64,000 nucleotides of DNA from Neocallimastix lanati (nom. inval.) (Eukaryota > Neocallimastigomycota > Neocallimastigomycetes > Neocallimastigales > Neocallimastigaceae). The DNA lies in the NCBI GenBank assembly GCA_016946835.1, contig JACVTC010000034.1:683501-747500 (forward strand), written 5' to 3'. The notes under the pieces were generated by a model. That model saw only the letters and a program-made list of their open reading frames with translations. It was not told the origin of the DNA and did no database searches. The position numbers and the translations under genes were made by a program. Positions 51,349 to 64,000 of the stretch are shown here, one piece after another (the stretch's first letter is position 1; each line of letters begins with the position of its first letter).

Positions 51349-52079
51349 TTAAAAATAAATTTAATAAAAATAAGCAAATAACTTATAAAAAAAAAATTAA
51401 AAATAAAATAAATAATGAGTAATTTTGTTTATTATTATTGGCTTCATCCGTTTTTTAAGTTTATTGAATTTATGTATTTAATAAAATAAATAATATTATA
51501 TAGTTATTGAGTAAAATTAGAAGATAATTTTTTTTTCATATTAGGTATAAATTTATAACTATTTAAATAAATATATCGCTACTAATAGAGTATTCTATTT
51601 TTTAACTATGTTTACGAATTTCATAAGGATAAAAAGGACTACTTAGATTTACCATATAATACATTTATTTATTAGTCAATAATTATTAAAGAATTTTTTT
51701 TATTTTTATTTTTTTTTCTATTTTATTTGTATTATTATTATGGAAGATATCAATATAAGAATAATAATTTTAAAATAATTTAAAAATTGATACAATATTA
51801 TCATAATGAATTATAATATTCAGTTTGGAAGTAGGCTATTTAATATTTGATATTTAGCAATGGAAAAAAATAATATATATTAAAAAAAAAAGTATTATCA
51901 ATAATGATCAAAAGATAAAGAAAAAAAATAATACAATTATAGTATTTAATATTTATATAAAAAAAAAAGTATACTCTTCTTTTATTACATTAATCTTAAT
52001 TCATTATATTTTATTAAATATTACATTTGAATAGTTTTACTTTCAAATACATAAATTATAACCATTTGTTTCATTTAAT
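50895..52079. other. AT-rich non-coding sequence
   Basis: Poly(A) and poly(T) tracts (about 51069-51095, 51311-51345) in A/T DNA downstream of the last chaperone gene. I see no gene, LTR pair or RNA gene. Confidence 0.6.
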
Positions 52080-53450
52080 TACCAAAATTTTTAGATAACT
52101 TCTATATTAGAATCCTTTTAATAAAAAATTTTTTTATTTATCGAAACATTTAAATAATAAATAATAAATAATAAATAATAAATAATAAATAATAAATAAT
52201 AAATAATAAATAATAAATAATAAATAATAAATAATAAATAATAAATAATAAATAATAAATAATAAATAATAAATAATAAATAATAAATAATAAATAATAA
52301 ATAATAAATAATAAATAATAAATAATAAATAATAAATAATAAATAATAAATAATAAATAATAAATAATAAATAATAAATAATAAATAATAAATAATAAAT
52401 AATAAATAATAAATAATAAATAATTGAATAATTGAATAATAAATAATAAATAATAAATAATTAAATAATAAATAATTGAATAATTAATAAATAATAAATA
52501 ATAAATAATTAAATAATAAATAATAAATAATAAATAATAAATAATTAAATAATAAATAATTAAATAATAAATAATAAATAATAGATAATAAATAATAAAT
52601 AATAATAATAAATAATAAATAATAAATAATAAATAATAAATAATAAATAATAAATAATAAATAATAAATAATAAATAATAAATAATAAATAATAAATAAT
52701 AAATAATAAATAATAAATAATAAATAATAAATAATAAATAATAAATAATAAATAATAAATAATAAATAATAAATAATAATAAATAATAAGTAATAAATAA
52801 TAACTAATAAATAATTGAATAATAAATAATAAATAATAAATAATAAAAAATAATAAATAATAAATAATAAATAATTAATAATAAATAATTGAATAAAGAG
52901 TATTTATTATTACCAAAATTTTTAGATAACTTCTATATTAGAATCCTTTTAATAAAAAATTTTTTTATTTATCGAAACATTTAAATAATAAATAATAAAT
53001 AATAAATAATAAATAATAAATAATAAATAATAAATAATAAATAATAAATAATAAATAATAAATAATAAATAATAAATAATAAATAATAAATAATAAATAA
53101 TAAATAATAAATAATAAATAATAAATAATAAATAATAAATAATAAATAATAAATAATAAATAATAAATAATAAATAATAAATAATAAATAATAAATAATA
53201 AATAATAAATAATAAATAATAAATAATAAATAATAAATAATAAATAATAAATAATAAATAATAATAAATAATAAGTAATAAATAATAACTAATAAATAAT
53301 TGAATAATAAATAATAAATAATAAATAATAAAAAATAATAAATAATAAATAATAAATAATAAATAATAAATAATAAATAATAAATAATAAATAATAATAA
53401 ATAATAATAATAATAAATAATAATTAATAAATAATAGAATAATAGTTAAT
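52080..53450. repeat. 7-bp AATAAAT satellite in two duplicated blocks
   Basis: Two long arrays of the heptamer AATAAAT (about 52153-52890 and 52983-53440), with AATTGAAT and AATAACT variants clustering at the ends. Each array is preceded by the same ~75-bp non-repetitive leader (52080-52152 and 52911-52982), so leader plus satellite was duplicated as a block. Confidence 0.92.
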
Positions 53451-53624
53451 ATTATTACTTTTTTTTTTTATTTATATATTTTGACCATTTTCTTTTATTA
53501 TATTTTTATTTTTAGTTAATATTCATTTAAATTATTTTTACAATTTTTTCTTTTTTTTAATTTCAATATAAAAATATTTTTTTTTCACACACTCTCTCAT
53601 CTTTTTATTTTTTTTATTTAGTTC

Positions 53625-53692
53625 TTTCTTTCTTTCTTTCTTTCTTTCTCTACTCTACTCTACTCAACTCAACTCAACTCAACTCAACTCTG
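53625..53692. repeat. compound pyrimidine-rich microsatellite
   Basis: (CTTT)n passes into (CTACT)n and then (CAACT)n within about 65 bp, all on one strand. Confidence 0.85.
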
Positions 53693-54399
53693 TTTGCTAC
53701 AAATATCCCTCAATCAATTTCACAATTTAGTAATTTATTTATTGATTTATTTATTTTTATATCAAATAAACTAATTATTTATTTATAATTATATTAATAT
53801 ATCCATTTATTTATTTGTTTCATTTTATTCTCATTTTAAAGAGATGAACTATAGAGGTTTTTTTGTTTTTTGAATATATTCTGATATATTGTTATTATAT
53901 ATTAATAAAATATTAAAAATTAAAAATTTATCATAAATTCATAAATTTAACTTACATGATGTTACACCTGTGTAACCTTCCAATTACCAATAAAATTTTA
54001 GATACAATTTGTATTACCATATATAGAAATGAAATAAAATGATAAAAATAAAAAAAACATTTTTTTAATTTTTATGATTAATCCATGAAATTTATAACCA
54101 AAAAATAAAATAAAATAAAATGAAATTATATGTAAATTGAATATAAATTGAATATATGACATTAATATATTATCAATATATTATCATATAACCCTATTAT
54201 TTAATTTATATAAATGGTTTAATTAAATTTTCATAAGTAATAATAAAAGTTAATAAAAAAAAATGAAAATAAAAATAATAATAAAATGATGAAATTGGTT
54301 AATTTTTTAATTAGAATTTGTAATATATTTAAATATAAAGAAGTATATATAAATTATATTTAGTGAATAGAATAGAAATATTAAAATCTCTTAAATAAA
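53693..54399. other. AT-rich non-coding sequence with a 16-bp near-palindrome
   Basis: No gene seen. GTTACACCTGTGTAAC (53961-53976) is a 7-bp-arm inverted repeat in A/T DNA. Otherwise simple sequence. Confidence 0.5.
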
Positions 54400-54672
54400 A
54401 TAATAAATAATAAATAATAAAATAATAAATAATAAATAATGAATAATAAATAATAAATAATAAAATAATAAATAATAAATAAATAATAAATAATTGAATA
54501 ATTGAATAATAGAATAATAAATAATAAATAATAAATAATAAATAATAAATAATAAATAATAAATAATAAATAATAAATAATAATAAATAATAGATAATAA
54601 ATAATAAATAATAAATAATAAATAATAAATAATAAATAATAAAATATAAATAATAAAATATAAATAATAAAT
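54400..54672. repeat. AATAAAT satellite, third block
   Basis: The same heptamer family as at 52080-53450, more interrupted (AAAATAAT and AATTGAAT variants). The long antisense open frame across it is simple repeat, not a gene. Confidence 0.85.
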
Positions 54673-55590
54673 AAGTATTGAATATATTTGGAATATAATT
54701 AAAGATTAAAATAAAATTAAAATAAAATAAAATAAAAATCTGTTTCAATTAAAATAAAATTAAATAGAAAATAAAAGTATAAATATAGTGTAATATAATG
54801 CAATATATTATATCAATATATTTATTCTAAAAATTGAAAAGTTCATAAAACAAGATCAGGAAATTTTATATATATATAAATATATAAAAAGTTATAGATA
54901 TATAAATATATAAAAAGTTATAGATATATAAATATAAATATATATAAAAATATTCTTTTTTAAACACTACAAGTAATAATATTAAAAATAATGATTTATT
55001 AAATATTAAATATTAAAAGAGATTGAACTGGATGTTGTGTTGTTGTATTTAAAAAGTTATAAAATAAAAAATACTATTTAAAATATATTTTTCATTTCTA
55101 TATATTTTTTCTAAAAAAAAAAAAAAAATCAAACAATTTGTATTATTTGTTAATAGGCGATATAAATTCTGAAATTATATTAACGAAATAATTAATATAA
55201 TACACATCTATACTCCTTTAAATAAAAAACTGTAAATTTTTTCACTATATATTGATTTTATATTAGATAATGATATGGTTTCATTTCTAATAGAACAAGC
55301 AAACAACAACAATAATATTATAAAAGAAATTAGTATTACAAAAAAAAAAAAAAATAATAATGCAACAACTAAATATCTTTGGTTGGTGTATTATTTATTA
55401 TAGTATTTTATGTAATGATTTAAAACTTGATCATTGGTTATTCTTGTCAACTATCATTCATATTAAATATATATATATATGCATCTTTTTTTATTCTTTT
55501 TTTATTTTATACTTATTTTTTAATTTTCCCGAACTCTAAATTTAAAAAAAAAAAAAATAAAATTGTTTAATTATTATTTAAAATAATACT
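54673..55590. other. AT-rich non-coding sequence
   Basis: Short repeats of ATATAAATATATAAAAAGTT (about 54886-54945), poly(A) runs, nothing coding recognised. Confidence 0.5.
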
Positions 55591-55631
55591 AGTATTGCAA
55601 AAATAATAATAATAATAATAAATAATAAGAG

Positions 55632-55662
<31 letters not shown>

Positions 55663-55860
55663 TAACAATAATAAATAATAATAATAATAAATAACAATAA
55701 TAATAAATAATAAAAGTAATAATAATAATAATATATAGTAATAATAATAAATAATAAGAATAATAATAATTATAATAAATAATAATAATATATAATAATA
55801 ATAATAAATAATAAGAGTAATAATAATAATAAATAATAATAATAATAATAATTTAATAAT
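55591..55860. repeat. AAT trinucleotide microsatellite
   Basis: Interrupted (AAT)n with AATAAG and AATAGT variants. No open frame with a start context uses it. Confidence 0.85.
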
Positions 55861-56634
55861 TAATAATGTTAATCATAAAAACAAGAAATAATATGTGAAA
55901 AATATAAATATTTTATATTTTATTATAATTGAAATGTAATAGTAATATCTTTGTATTTATTATATTTTAAATGTAGACTTTTTCTATAATATATAAAAAA
56001 AGATATAAAAGATATAAAAGATATAAAAGATATAAAAATATATAAAATGTATAAAAATATATAAAAGACATAAAAATATATAAAAGATATTTTAAATTGT
56101 TCATGTTGACATGCATTATTATAGTAAATATTCCTTTGGTTAATTCATTCATTATTAATATTATAAAATGATTCAATAGTTAATTATTTTTTTTCCCTTT
56201 AATCCTACCTATTAAATTTATTTATAAATGCTAAGACTTTGATTTAATTTAAAATTAATTAATGTATAAAAAAAAATTTTTTTTTTTTTTTATTGATTTT
56301 TTTTATCTTTTTTTTCTTTACTAAAATATATTTTTTTTAATATGTATTAATTTTTATTTAAAAGATTTTAATTACTAGAGTTTAATAATTAAAGTAATCT
56401 TGATTAATTATATAATTAATATTAAATAATTATCTTTATCTTCTTATTTTTATTTTTTTACATTCTTTTTTTTTTTTTTTTTTTTTTTATATATTTATAT
56501 TTTTTTTTAATACACTTTATAATCTTTTTTATATAAAACTTATTTTTTTTTTTTTTTTAATTTAATGTATTTACATTTATGATAAAATACCTGTAAAATT
56601 ATATATATACTAAATATATTGTAATAATAATAAC

Positions 56635-56665
<31 letters not shown>

Positions 56666-56975
56666 AATAAAAAAGAAAATTAAGGAAAAGTATTTTTTTA
56701 AAAAAAGAACAAAAAATATAAAAGAAAGAAAAAAAAAAGTAATAATATAAAAAAATTTAATACTTTTAGAGATTTTTTTTTTTTTTTTTTTTTTTTTTAG
56801 ATTTTTATTTTTGTAAAAAAAGAATAAAATAAAATAAAAAAATAAAAAATAGGTAAGAAATAAAAAAAAAGTTATAAATATTATTTTATTGCGTTTATAT
56901 TTCGAATAATTATAATCAATTATTTATATTGCTATTCTAATAAAAATTATTTGTGTACTAATATTTATTTCTTTC

Positions 56976-57006
<31 letters not shown>

Positions 57007-57289
57007 AATATTTAAATGCAATTCAATAACTTAATATATAACTGTTAATAACTATTGATATAATTTCATGTATCAATAAACAACAATACAGTATTATAAT
57101 TATACGCATTTCTCGTTGTATAGATTTTAAAAATAATCAATTTTTATTATATCTTTTTTTTATTTTATTTTATTTTTTTTTGTTATAATTTAATCTATTA
57201 ATAAACACACAAAATTAATTTAATAACGGGATAATATATGATACAAAAATAAATAATACATAACCAAAAAAAATAAATAATATTAAAAT

Positions 57290-57323
<34 letters not shown>

Positions 57324-57464
57324 AATAATAAGATAGTTAAATAATATTGTATTCAATATTTTTATTCATATTTTATTACTTTTATTAAGAAAAAAAAAAA
57401 AAAGTAAAAAATTAAAAATAAAAGCCATTTTTTTTAAGACTAAAAAAAAAAAAAAAAAAATAAA
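55861..57464. other. AT-rich sequence upstream of the CLASP gene
   Basis: Poly(A)/poly(T) tracts (for example about 56635-56663, 56770-56799, 57291-57322) and (AGATATAAA)n near 56000-56040. It must contain the CLASP promoter, but no element stands out. Confidence 0.5.
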
Positions 57465-59259
57465 ATGGATGACGTTATAGAAAAATATTTAAATAGTTCT
57501 GGCAATAATGGTAATATTTAAAGGAAATAGTAAAAAATAATTATAAATTAATATAAAAATAATAATTATATTTTCTATTATATATTAATACTGTCTTCAT
57601 ATTGTTTATTTTATATTTTTAATAATATAAATACTTTTATATATTTTTTAAAATAATAATAATAAAAAAAAATAATAATTATTACAATCTAAAATTTCAT
57701 GATTTTTAATAGTCACATTTGATATGAAAGTCAAGGCTATTCAAGATCTCGATGGAATAATATTTGATTCAAATGATTTAAAAAATGTAATTATATTGTG
57801 GATTTTTTTATTATATAATAATTTTATTTATTTATTTCTTATTGATAAATAAATAGATTATTTACAATAATAAAAAAAAAAAGTTATATTTTTATTTTAT
57901 TAATCATTCAATCCTTTTTTTTTTTTTTCATTTTTTTTTTTTTTTATTTTATGTTTATATAAAACATTATAAATAGATAAATTTATTTGAAAGCATAATA
58001 GAAGTTACAGCAAAACATCTCAAAAGTACTCAATATAAAATTACAAATGAAATTTTAATATTTTTATCTCATATGAATCAATATATTAGTCAATGTCAAA
58101 ATATGGTTCCTTATTTACGTATATATATACCTAACCTATATTCTATTGCGTTGGAACGTCTTGGGGATTCTAAGGAAAAAGTCCGTGAACTTACTGCTAC
58201 TTATACATTAGAAATTATGCAATTAGCTTCATATTTCCCTCGTGAAAAGTTTAATATGGTTATTGAAAAGGAATTCAGAACGGCGTTGGCAACTACAAAA
58301 TTCTTTAGAGTTAAGGAACAAGTAAATATTTAGAAAAAAAAAATGAATTAATAATTAAAAAAATAATTAAATTTTATTCATTTTGATATTATGAAAAAAA
58401 AAAAAAATTTATTAAATTTAATTTATTATAAATATTGTTTTAAATTATTTATTTATTTATACATGAAAATATATTATTAAATATAATTTCTTATTATATA
58501 ATTATATAACGTAAACATAAAATAATAAAAAAAAAAAATTAGTTAATATTATTAGTTGTTGAGTCATATAAAACCATTCAAGGATTCCAAATACAATATT
58601 ATATTCCAAATATTGTACAATCCTTAGAAGATTCAAATGAAGTTGTACGCCAATCTTCAAAAGATGGTATTATTAATATTATTTCAAATTCTCAGACTCG
58701 TCCAGAAGTAATAAGACAAATTAAAAAAGAAATGACGAAAAACAAAGTTAGACAAGCTATTATTGATTCAATATTTTCACAAGTTTCAATACCGGAAGAG
58801 GATTCAAAAGTATGATTAAATTAAAATATATATATATTTTACATATTTATATATTATCATTATTATATACTATTGGAGTTTTTAAAATGAATTTAATTTT
58901 TTTTTTTTTCTCTTTATTTTTTTTTTTTATTTTTATTTTTATTTATTTATTTTTTTTTTTTTTTTTGTTATAAAATTTTTATTATTAAAATAGTATAAGT
59001 AAATATACAAAGTTTATAATATTTGTAATCCTATGTAATATAATTTACTAAACTAATATCTTTTTATATTTATATAATATATATATTGATATTTTTTATT
59101 ATTACAATAATATTGATCTATCTATTATGTTATATTCCGATTCATTTTTAAACACATATCTATTATATGTGATTTTAAATATATAAATATATATTTAAAA
59201 TTAAAATTTTTTAAATCGTAATCGTAACCATAATAATAATCATAATAATCATAATAATC

Positions 59260-59290
<31 letters not shown>

Positions 59291-62200
59291 TGATAATAAT
59301 AATAATAATAATAATACTGATAATGATAATAATGATAATGATTAAAAGCCTTCAACTCCAATATTAAAATCAAAATCATTAAATTCAAATATGTCGTCAT
59401 CAGTAATATCATCCAGTTCTGAATCTTTGGATATCATTTCAAATGGTACAAAAACACCTCCACCTAAACGTATACCACAAAAAACTATGTCTTCACCAGT
59501 ACCAGGAACAAACAATAGTTCATCATCTTCTTCTCCTGTAAATACTGCTGTTTTTAAGTTCCCAGGGAAAAAAACTGTATCACAAGATGTGAACATTGTT
59601 TCGATTAATTCAGAAAAGGAATATGAAAATGCTCTAAATAATATGGTACCTACCTTCCATGAAAAAGAATCTGAAAATAATTGGGAAAAGAGAGAACGTT
59701 TTATGAAACAAATTCGTGGTATGATTCGTGGTGGCGCTGCAGATTTTGATAAGAATTGTAAAATTATTAAAATAATGTTACCACATATTTTGAAGACTAC
59801 TCATAGTTTAAGAACAACATTAGCCATTACTACTATTGGTACTATCATTGAAATGGCTGAAAATTATCAAACTCAAATGGATCCTATTGCTGAAGCTGTA
59901 GTAACCAATTTATTAGATTTAACTTCTCAAACTAAAAAATTAATTGCAACTAGTTCAACTCAAGGTATATATATCATTTTAAGAAATATTTCATATAATC
60001 CAAAGATATTAAATTTGTTCCATAATACTCTTTCTGATAAGAATGCAAATACTCGTAGTAGTACTATTCTTTTCATTGGTGTTCTCTTAGAGGAAATGGT
60101 AAAATCCGATAGTTTAAAAGCTGTCTTTCAACGTACTGGTGGCTTAGATATTATTGAAAAATCTATAAAAAAGGGTTTACAAGATGCTAACCCAACCGTT
60201 CGTGAAACAAGTCGCACTATCTACATTCTTTATAATGATCATTACAAGGATCGTGCTAGTGCTCTCTTAAATACTTTAGATATTACTACACGTAAGACTT
60301 TAACAAAAGCATTAAATGGAAATGGTGTTAGTTCTACTAGTTCAAGTGTTGCTGCATCTCCTAAAGTTAGTCGTCGTACAAGATTGGTGAGTTCTCCAGC
60401 TCTTGGTGAATTGAAAAGACCAAGCTCTAGTCTTGGTGGTGAAACGAGAAGAGCAAGTTCAAGTCTTATTGGTGAAACGAGAAGACCTAATTCGAGTCTT
60501 GGTATGAGAGGTAAAAGTCAAACATTACTTAGTTCACAAAAATCTACTAGTTCCATAGGTATTCCTAAATATTCATCTTCCACTTCACTTCGTGTACAAG
60601 GTTCTATGTCTCCTAAACGAGTTCAAGCTACCTTAAATTCAAGTCGAAAAGCTTCTTCTGGTTTAGTAAGTAATTCTTCTTCAACACCACATAACATGTC
60701 ACCCTCATCCTCCCATAGTGGTTCTAAGAGTTCTCTTACCTCAAATAATAACAATAACAAAAGTAACACTAACAATAATACTGTCACTAAAAATAAAAGT
60801 AATAATAATAATAATAATAATAATAAAAATAATAAATAATAATAAAAATAGTAATAGTAATAATAATAATAATATTAATAATAATAATAGAAATAAAAAT
60901 AATAATAAAAATAGTAATAATTATAATAATTATAATAATAATAATAATAATATTAATAATAATAATAATTATAATAATAATGATAATAATCGTTCAATAG
61001 GTCTTGGTTTAGGAAGAATTGAAACTTCTTCTTTATTACAATCAATGAATCAAGCTTTGAATAATTCAGGAACTTCAAAACTAAAATCAATGAGAGTTGG
61101 TTCAAGTAATTCATTATCTTCATCTTCTTCATTAAATAAAACAAGTAAAAAGGAAGATGAGGAACGAAATACAAAGATAGTTCAACAAGATCAATTAAAG
61201 CAACAAAAATTACAACAACTTCAACAAAAACAACAACAACAGCAACAACAGCAACAACTACAACAACAAAAAGAAATGGAAAAATCTAGTTCTCCAAAGA
61301 AACAAAATAGACCAAGACTTCCATCAACAGGTATTAGTTCACCAATTTCTGAAAAAGATGAAGATGAAAATCTTTCCCCAATTTGTATTGAATTATTAAC
61401 TAAATTAAAGGATAGAGATTGGAAAGTTAGAGTGGATGGTTTAGAAAAATTATTAAACTATATTACTTCACCCGAATATAAACCTTGTGAAAAATTAACC
61501 AAAACTTATTTATCCCTTTTCCGTGATCCATCTCCCTACATTCTTAATGTTATCTTTAAACCAGATTTAATGCAACCATTTATTGAAAAAAAATTTGTTA
61601 CCTTAGATAAATTAATTCCAAAAATTTATTCGGTTATTGAACCACCAGATCAAAAAACAGGAGAATTCGATGATATTAGTAAGTCTGCTTATGATGCCAT
61701 TGTTTGGTTGAAATCTAGAATACGTAAGGAAGTTATTCTTGATTCACTCTTAATGTGCCTTGAAAATAAATTAAATAATCAATTCATGAGTGAAACTGTT
61801 TTTGAGGGTATTCTTTCCTGGCTTGTTGAAATCGTTGATCGTTCTCCAGATCGTGCGGAAATTCAACATTACTTTAGCCAAAAGAATAATTATAATGTTG
61901 CTCTAGAAGAATTATTGGAGGTTTTACTGAGAAGAGATGATAACAACTCCATTAATAATATTTATATTATTAAGTTAATTCAAGCCCTTCAAGAATTAGA
62001 TCCAACCTCCTATGATGATGTCATGTCGGAATATGCTGATAATATACAATTTATTATATTGAAACGTATCCATAATAATGATTATGATTTAAGTGAGATT
62101 GAAAGAGAATTTATTGAAAAGGAACTTTCAAATCAACCAAAAAATAAATTTAGAGAATCTCATCTTTTCAGTGATACTAATATATTAACTTTTAATGATC

Positions 62201-64000
62201 CTAAATCAGATCTTCTTACCGAAGAAACAATACCTGAAGGTTTCTCCGATTTAACTATCAGTAGAAATACTTTTTCTTCCAAGAAAACTGATGTAGAAGA
62301 AACAGAAGTGGAAGATCACAATTCTGAAAATACTTCCATTATCAATGAATTAGTCTCCAAAACATGGAGTAGCCAAAGTCCAAGTCAAAGTCAAAAGGAA
62401 ACATTCAAAGATTCTACTAATGCTACGGCAATTACAAAAACTAAATCTGAAATTTCCGATCAACAGACCACACCTAAATTAAGTCATAAAAAACCAGAGG
62501 ATATAGAGGAAGATATTATTCATATCAGTAGTCCAATCGATGCCATACCATTTGATCAAATTACCGTTAAGGATGAATCCATACTATTAGAACCTTCTGG
62601 TGATAGTATAGAAGATAGTCGTTTAAATAGTTTAAATAATCAATTTAAACTTTTAGTGGATGTTATTCATGAAAGTAATGAAATTGATCATGAAATCTTA
62701 GATATAAAGGTTTTCCGTCGTTTAATTCGTTATTCCAGAGAATACCCCTTAAGAGTGGAAAATCATTCCATTCAAGATAGTAAGGATTCAATATCCATAA
62801 AATTATGGAATACTTGGTTTAATCTATTATATCAAAATTTATACCAATATATAGATAATGAAAATAATATTAAGGTAAATAAAATGATAATACTAATACT
62901 AATAATAATAATAAAAAAAAAAATTTAATAAATATATAAATATTTGTATTTATATATAAATAAAAAATAATTTATTAATATTAATAATAATAATTATTAT
63001 TATTATCATAACTTATATTAATAATTATCGTTATTTTTATCATTTTAATTATATATTATTATTTTTATTTTTAATTTTTATAATATAAAAAATTATTATT
63101 AACTTTCAATATATATGTATTATTTTTATATTATAATTATTATTATTAATTTTCAATATATATATATTATATTTATATTATTATTATTATTATTATTAAT
63201 TTTCAATATATATATATTATATTTATATTATTATTATTATTAACTCTCAATATGTATATTATATATTTATATTATAATTATTATTATTAATTATATATAT
63301 ATATATATTTTTTTTATTATAATTATATTTAAATATTATATTATTATTATTATCATTTAATTATTTATAATATATATTATTATATATAAATTTTTTATAT
63401 TATTTTATTTTATTATAACATATAGAATATAGAAAACTATGAAAATTGTATACTTTTATTTAAACATTTAATTATAAATCAAACTAGATTATTTGAAGGT
63501 AATGAAAAAGAAATCATGAAGGCTTTAATTAAATGTAGAAGTTTAATTATTGATGAAGTTTGTAGTGCATCAGAAGATACCATAGAAGCTTTATGTGAAA
63601 AATTTAATAATGAAAAGAGTATAGAAGCTTGTTTAGAGCTTTTAGCTGATCAAGAATTTAATGCTCAATCCCCACATTTTAAAGATATTGAAGAATATAG
63701 ACCAAGTTATAAGGGATCTTTATTCATGATTCTTTCAAAGCTAGTTCAATCAGTGGATGTAAACTATTTGAAAGGTCATATCAATTCCTTATTGGAAGCT
63801 ATCTCTGAAAGTATGAATGATTCAGAAATTGAAATTCGTAAGGCTGCACTTGATAGTCTCGTATCACTTTATTATATTTATAATGAAAATAATACCACTA
63901 GAACAGAAAAGGGAGAAGAATTTTTAAATATTATGGATAATTATTTAACTTTACCTCAGAAACGTATATTAGAAATTTATATTCAACGATTTGAATTTTA
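57465..64000 (+). CDS. CLASP/Stu1-type microtubule-associated protein, 3' end beyond window
   Basis: CLASPs bind microtubule plus ends and kinetochores, stabilising microtubules through TOG domains. Proposed exons: 57465-57510, 57713-57786, 57977-58321, 58543-58809, 59349-62874 and 63426 to the edge; all introns are GT...AG and the phases agree. Exons 2-4 encode a first HEAT/TOG-like domain (FDMKVKAIQDLD ... SLEDSNEVVRQSSKDGI). Exon 5 starts with the CLASP_N TOG domain (NNWEKRERFMKQIRGMIRGG; LQDANPTVRETSR), then a Ser/Arg-rich microtubule-lattice-binding-like linker, polyAsn, polyGln and a third TOG-like domain (KDRDWKVRVDGLEKLL). Exon 6 adds more HEAT repeats (EIEIRKAALDSLVSLYY). About 1,610 codons are present, comparable to animal CLASPs and yeast Stu1. 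One extra A in the AAT tract (60834-60836) puts a stop at 60837-60839 and shifts the frame. The last bases, TTTTA, may begin a stop. Confidence 0.87.

Noticed and set aside
52150-53440. CRISPR-like or centromeric repeat interpretation of the heptamer satellite
   Set aside because: No spacers, a 7-bp period only, and a eukaryotic context; nothing here supports a centromere over ordinary simple-sequence expansion.
54329-54748. 139-aa minus-strand open frame
   Set aside because: A Tyr/Leu/Ile repeat translation of the AATAAAT satellite.
58556-58809. Exon 4 of CLASP starting after the AG at 58554-58555
   Set aside because: It would put the coding sequence out of phase with exon 3; the AG at 58541-58542 keeps the frame and gives an uninterrupted TOG-like sequence.
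60799-60851. A 53-nt GT...AG intron to explain the CLASP frame break
   Set aside because: 53 nt (and the alternative 59 nt) leaves the wrong phase; a single extra A in the AAT tract explains the shift directly.

Overview
The window is extremely AT-rich eukaryotic DNA (intergenic sequence is nearly all A/T, coding sequence clearly less so). It has short AT-rich GT-AG introns, asparagine-rich low complexity in proteins, Ty3/gypsy and Ty1/copia retrotransposons, and a class C GPCR-like fragment. This fits an anaerobic gut fungus (Neocallimastigomycota) best; a dictyostelid amoeba is the main alternative. The sequence alone cannot settle which.

Layout. (1) 1-5.8 kb: a decayed 7TM receptor fragment (minus strand), then retrotransposon wreckage: an integrase/chromodomain remnant with its 3' LTR and a copia-type remnant. 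(2) 5.8-24.9 kb: a retrotransposon pile-up. A 5'-truncated chromovirus pol ends in an LTR (8330-8942) that lies directly against the reverse transcriptase of a second Ty3/gypsy element, which has its own 3' LTR (11402-12292). Next come a complete but internally deleted 7.4-kb element with nearly identical LTRs and a TTCGA target duplication (13228-20636), and a chain of solo LTRs separated by only 3-7 bp, each joint carrying a form of TCGA. (3) 24.9-48.8 kb: a tandem array with a ~3.85-kb period. Each unit carries one unusually long Hsp20/alpha-crystallin chaperone gene (394-402 aa), and units 1-5 also carry a tRNA-Ala(UGC) gene on the minus strand. A seventh, diverged paralogue follows at 49674-50894. 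Unit length differences are largely explained by three later insertions: a solo LTR 15 bp upstream of the first tRNA gene, a 63-bp poly(A)-tailed insert with a 15-bp target duplication, and a second solo LTR. (4) 50.9-57.4 kb: gene-free simple-sequence DNA, including a large 7-bp AATAAAT satellite. (5) 57.5 kb to the window end: a multi-exon CLASP/Stu1-type microtubule regulator, running off the right edge.

How it fits together. The chaperone array grew by duplication of a chaperone+tRNA unit and was then shuffled by gene conversion. The tRNA-flanking position in the unit is also where LTR elements landed: the LTR chain left of unit 1 and the solo LTR at the start of unit 2 occupy the same homologous base position, about 15 bp upstream of the tRNA 5' end. 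That spacing resembles Ty3 targeting of RNA polymerase III start sites, and is the most interesting system-level signal here.
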